Assembly (NCBI GenBank): GCA_013397455.1
Contig: VYZB01000030.1
Location: 2,493,505 to 2,557,504, forward strand
DNA from: Crotophaga sulcirostris
Lineage: Eukaryota > Chordata > Aves > Cuculiformes > Crotophagidae
DNA length: 64,000 nucleotides
Direction: 5' to 3'
The notes under the pieces are model-generated. The model worked only from the letters and a program-made list of their open reading frames with translations, did no database searches and had not been told where the DNA came from. Of the stretch, positions 61,501-64,000 are shown in pieces. Made by a program: the position numbers and the translations under genes. Position 1 is the first letter of the stretch. Each line of letters opens with the position of its first letter.

Positions 61501-64000
61501 CAGATATTCTTCAACAGTAGTATGAGGGGTTTGTTTTCACTAAAGAAGTGTGAGACAGAAGAGATTTATGGGAGACAGTGCTAGGGCTTCTGTTTTGCAG
61601 GCCATAACAAGGATGTGATACTTAATTCAAAGTAGCCTAGTGTAATGCAACAGCTGAAGCTGTGGTGTCTGTGAGTGCATCTTTAGGCCAAGGTGAAGGG
61701 CACTGCTGATCTCCCTCTTTGTTCTGACCTTATGCCATGATAAATGGGAATATATTGTGCTATTTTTCCATTGTTTCCCAATAGAAGCTCTCTTGGCCTG
61801 TGGTTGTGAGTAGAAGGGAACGAACGTCACGGTAGAAAGCCACACCTTGCTGAGAGCTGAGGTGCAGTATCTTGTGAGCAGATTTTGTTCCCGCTTCATC
61901 CAGTCTTAAGTGTTACACAGGATTTAATATGCTAAGCAGAATAATTGAGAAGAGATCTGGCTTGTATTTTCTATGTTTATCTAATTCTCCTTTATATCAT
62001 AAGCTTTCCTTTCTCTACGAAGTGCTGTTAGTGTTGCCATGTGTCGATCTGTTCTCTGGGAGAATATGATCAAGAGGATAAAAAGAGAAGTCAGATGTAC
62101 TTAAAGAGTTATTGTTCAAAATTCTTCTAAAATGCAAATTTGTTTTTATGTGGCTTGAGGAAAAGAGGGAATCCTATGGCACTATCTAACAGCTTATTCC
62201 CTTTTGGATACAAGTCCCTCCCTTAAACCCATTTATGGCTGTATTTTTCTGTGTAGAATTGTAGAAAGAACTCTGTACAAAGGTAGCATCGTAATAAATG
62301 GGGAGACAGTGGCATCCAGCCATGCTATTTTTAGGCTATTGTGCTCTTAACTTGCTGATGTAAGTGTTCTGGACAGTGAGTGGGGGAGACATTGTACTAC
62401 AAATGCAGACTCACATAGCTGAATGTTGTCTGAAAACAGAATGAATAGCAAACTTAGTTATCAGAAAGACAGTTTAGAGTTGTACCTAGAGTATTAGTAG
62501 GTAAAAAGGATGCCCTGGTGATTAAAGCACAATGTTTGCAATGCAGACTTCTGCTTGAAAGCTGTCAGCTCTGGCTTTCTTGTCAGTTGGGAAACTGAAA
62601 TATGTGCAGTCTGTTCTGTATGGACTAAGGAAAGAATTATAAAAACCCCCTATTTTCTGTTCCATGATGGCAGTGGGAAAAATGCCAGTTGTCCTCAATC
62701 AAGTTTCTTTCAATAATTTTTAAGCTTTTCCTAAACAGTGTAACAACCTCTCCATCTGAGCAAGTGGTGTAGTTTGGGAAACCTTCAGAAAGGAGAGAAT
62801 GCCTTATGCTGTGCATATTTCTGATAATTCCTTAGCCCCTTATCTATTAATCTAAGACTTTCTTGGATAGTTAAGGCTGACAGAAGGCAACTCTTTCTTA
62901 ATTTTCACTCTGATCTCTTGGTCGTGTGTACAGCTTGTGTTTTTCCTTGGCTTATGCTGTGAGTGAGGTTATGCCTTCAAGTTCAGTTATGGTACTAAGT
63001 AGGTAGTTTCACCTTCCTCCTGTAGTGGAAGTTCTGGCACAGGACTGTAGAGCTACACCATAAAGCAGATTCAGGAGCCAATCCAAGCTTCTGAAGAATG
63101 AAATCTTCAAGGTAGATAGTTCCTGGCCCAGAAACACCATAGCAGAAGTATCTAAAGCCCCAGGTTACCTGTACTGTGAAATCATTGTGTTTGTTGAATG
63201 TAAATATTGACTGCATGTATGCTGGTTGCACTTGGATGTTTATATGCTTCAGTGTTTTAGGCAGTGTAAGGTGACTTTTAAGAGGAAACTGAGGAAATTT
63301 GGAAACTTCATGTTGCAACCAGGGAGTTGGTATATTCATATCTTCAGTGAAACTTGACAGATATTGAGTGATGGATACATATCAGTTGCCTGTGGTGGCA
63401 GCTTATCAACTGCATAATATTTTCCTATGCCTTGTGCAGGGTGATAGATTTCAATATTTAGACATCTAGTAACTTGTTTGGGAATATGTAAGCTGGCTTC
63501 CTCAGTGACTGAAATAATAATTAAGGAGGAAAAAAAAAAACACACCACAAAGACAAAAAACCCGAGAATAGCATTAGGGTTAAAATAAAGTAGCACCTTT
63601 GAGTTCCTTGGCTAAATTTAAGGGCATTGCAAAAGATGAGGAATGCAGCTTTGCCACAGGGAACATCATGCTTATACTTCTTTTGCTGAAAACTTGTCCC
63701 TAAATACCCTCTTTGTTTGGCCAGGCTTTAGCTTTAGGTTGAGTTTGCCATCAAACCACAGTAAGAGTATTGTATAATTTTGAACACTTAAGTTAGACAT
63801 AGTGCATAATTCTAAATAGAGCAACACATCATGCACGATAATCACAATGTTCTTGGAAGTTAAGTTGAATTCAAGATGCCCTAGCCAGAAATGATGGTGA
63901 TGATAGGGTTCCTAGCTGTTAATAAATAAAACTAATACTACAGCGGGGACCTCTCTTAGCATTAGGCCCGTGTGGAACTGTAGCATTATAAGCTAATTAA
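55510..64000 (+). other. Presumed intronic sequence downstream of the second island
   Basis: No coding exon of ZFAND6 (A20-type or AN1-type zinc finger) or any other family is recognised. One candidate short non-coding exon lies at 60.66 kb. Homopolymer runs occur near 59.67, 60.96 and 63.53 kb. Confidence 0.5.
60658..60704 (+). other. Candidate short non-coding exon (47 bases)
   Basis: An acceptor-like gggatttgtttag is followed by 47 purine-rich bases and a consensus donor, caag/gtaagt. It lies downstream of both CpG islands in the expected direction and could be a 5' UTR exon of ZFAND6. The pyrimidine tract is weak, so this rests mainly on the strong donor. Confidence 0.25.

Noticed and set aside
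1..64000. Search for an exotic system (phage, CRISPR, toxin, retroviral gene set)
   Set aside because: The window reads as ordinary avian chromosomal DNA. I saw no retroviral gag/pol/env frames, no LTR pair, and no prokaryotic-type operon.

Overview
This is vertebrate nuclear DNA, almost certainly from a bird. It has short exons with GT/AG splice sites in long AT-rich introns, CpG-island promoters, and several 5'-truncated CR1 LINEs ending in the ATTCTATG-type 3' repeat typical of avian genomes. There are no bacterial genes, CRISPR arrays, tRNAs or rRNAs. I cannot name the species. Gene content and order match the human 15q25 neighbourhood MTHFS - BCL2A1 - ZFAND6 (chicken chromosome 10).

Layout. 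Positions 1-17.9 kb hold the 5' part of MTHFS (5-formyltetrahydrofolate cyclo-ligase) on the minus strand. Exon 2 is intact at 12900-13164. Exon 1 starts at 17882 and runs into a 418-base assembly gap (17427-17844). The last coding exon is not seen and should lie beyond position 1. Two CR1 copies lie just left of the gap and one just right of it, all on the minus strand. At 19.8-21.8 kb is a complete two-exon minus-strand BCL2A1 (anti-apoptotic BCL-2 family member, 174 aa), with a TATA-like promoter and an AU-rich element in its 3' region. From about 22 to 47.7 kb no gene is recognisable. This stretch holds a CR1, several ancient MITE/SINE-like relics and one possible orphan exon at 42.3 kb.

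At 47.76-48.6 kb is a CpG island with a CCAAT box, a TTTAAATA element and a clean splice donor, reading plus. By synteny it is probably the ZFAND6 promoter and non-coding first exon. A second island with two CCAAT boxes and two GC boxes lies at 55.0-55.5 kb and may be an alternative promoter. The remainder to 64 kb looks like intron, with one candidate short non-coding exon at 60.66 kb. No coding exon of ZFAND6 is recognised.

MTHFS works in cytosolic one-carbon metabolism and BCL2A1 in mitochondrial apoptosis control. They are neighbours by ancestral synteny, not a functional unit. I found no evidence of a new biological system. The points most worth checking are the gap over MTHFS exon 1, the paired CpG islands, the two candidate exons and the ancient palindromic repeats.
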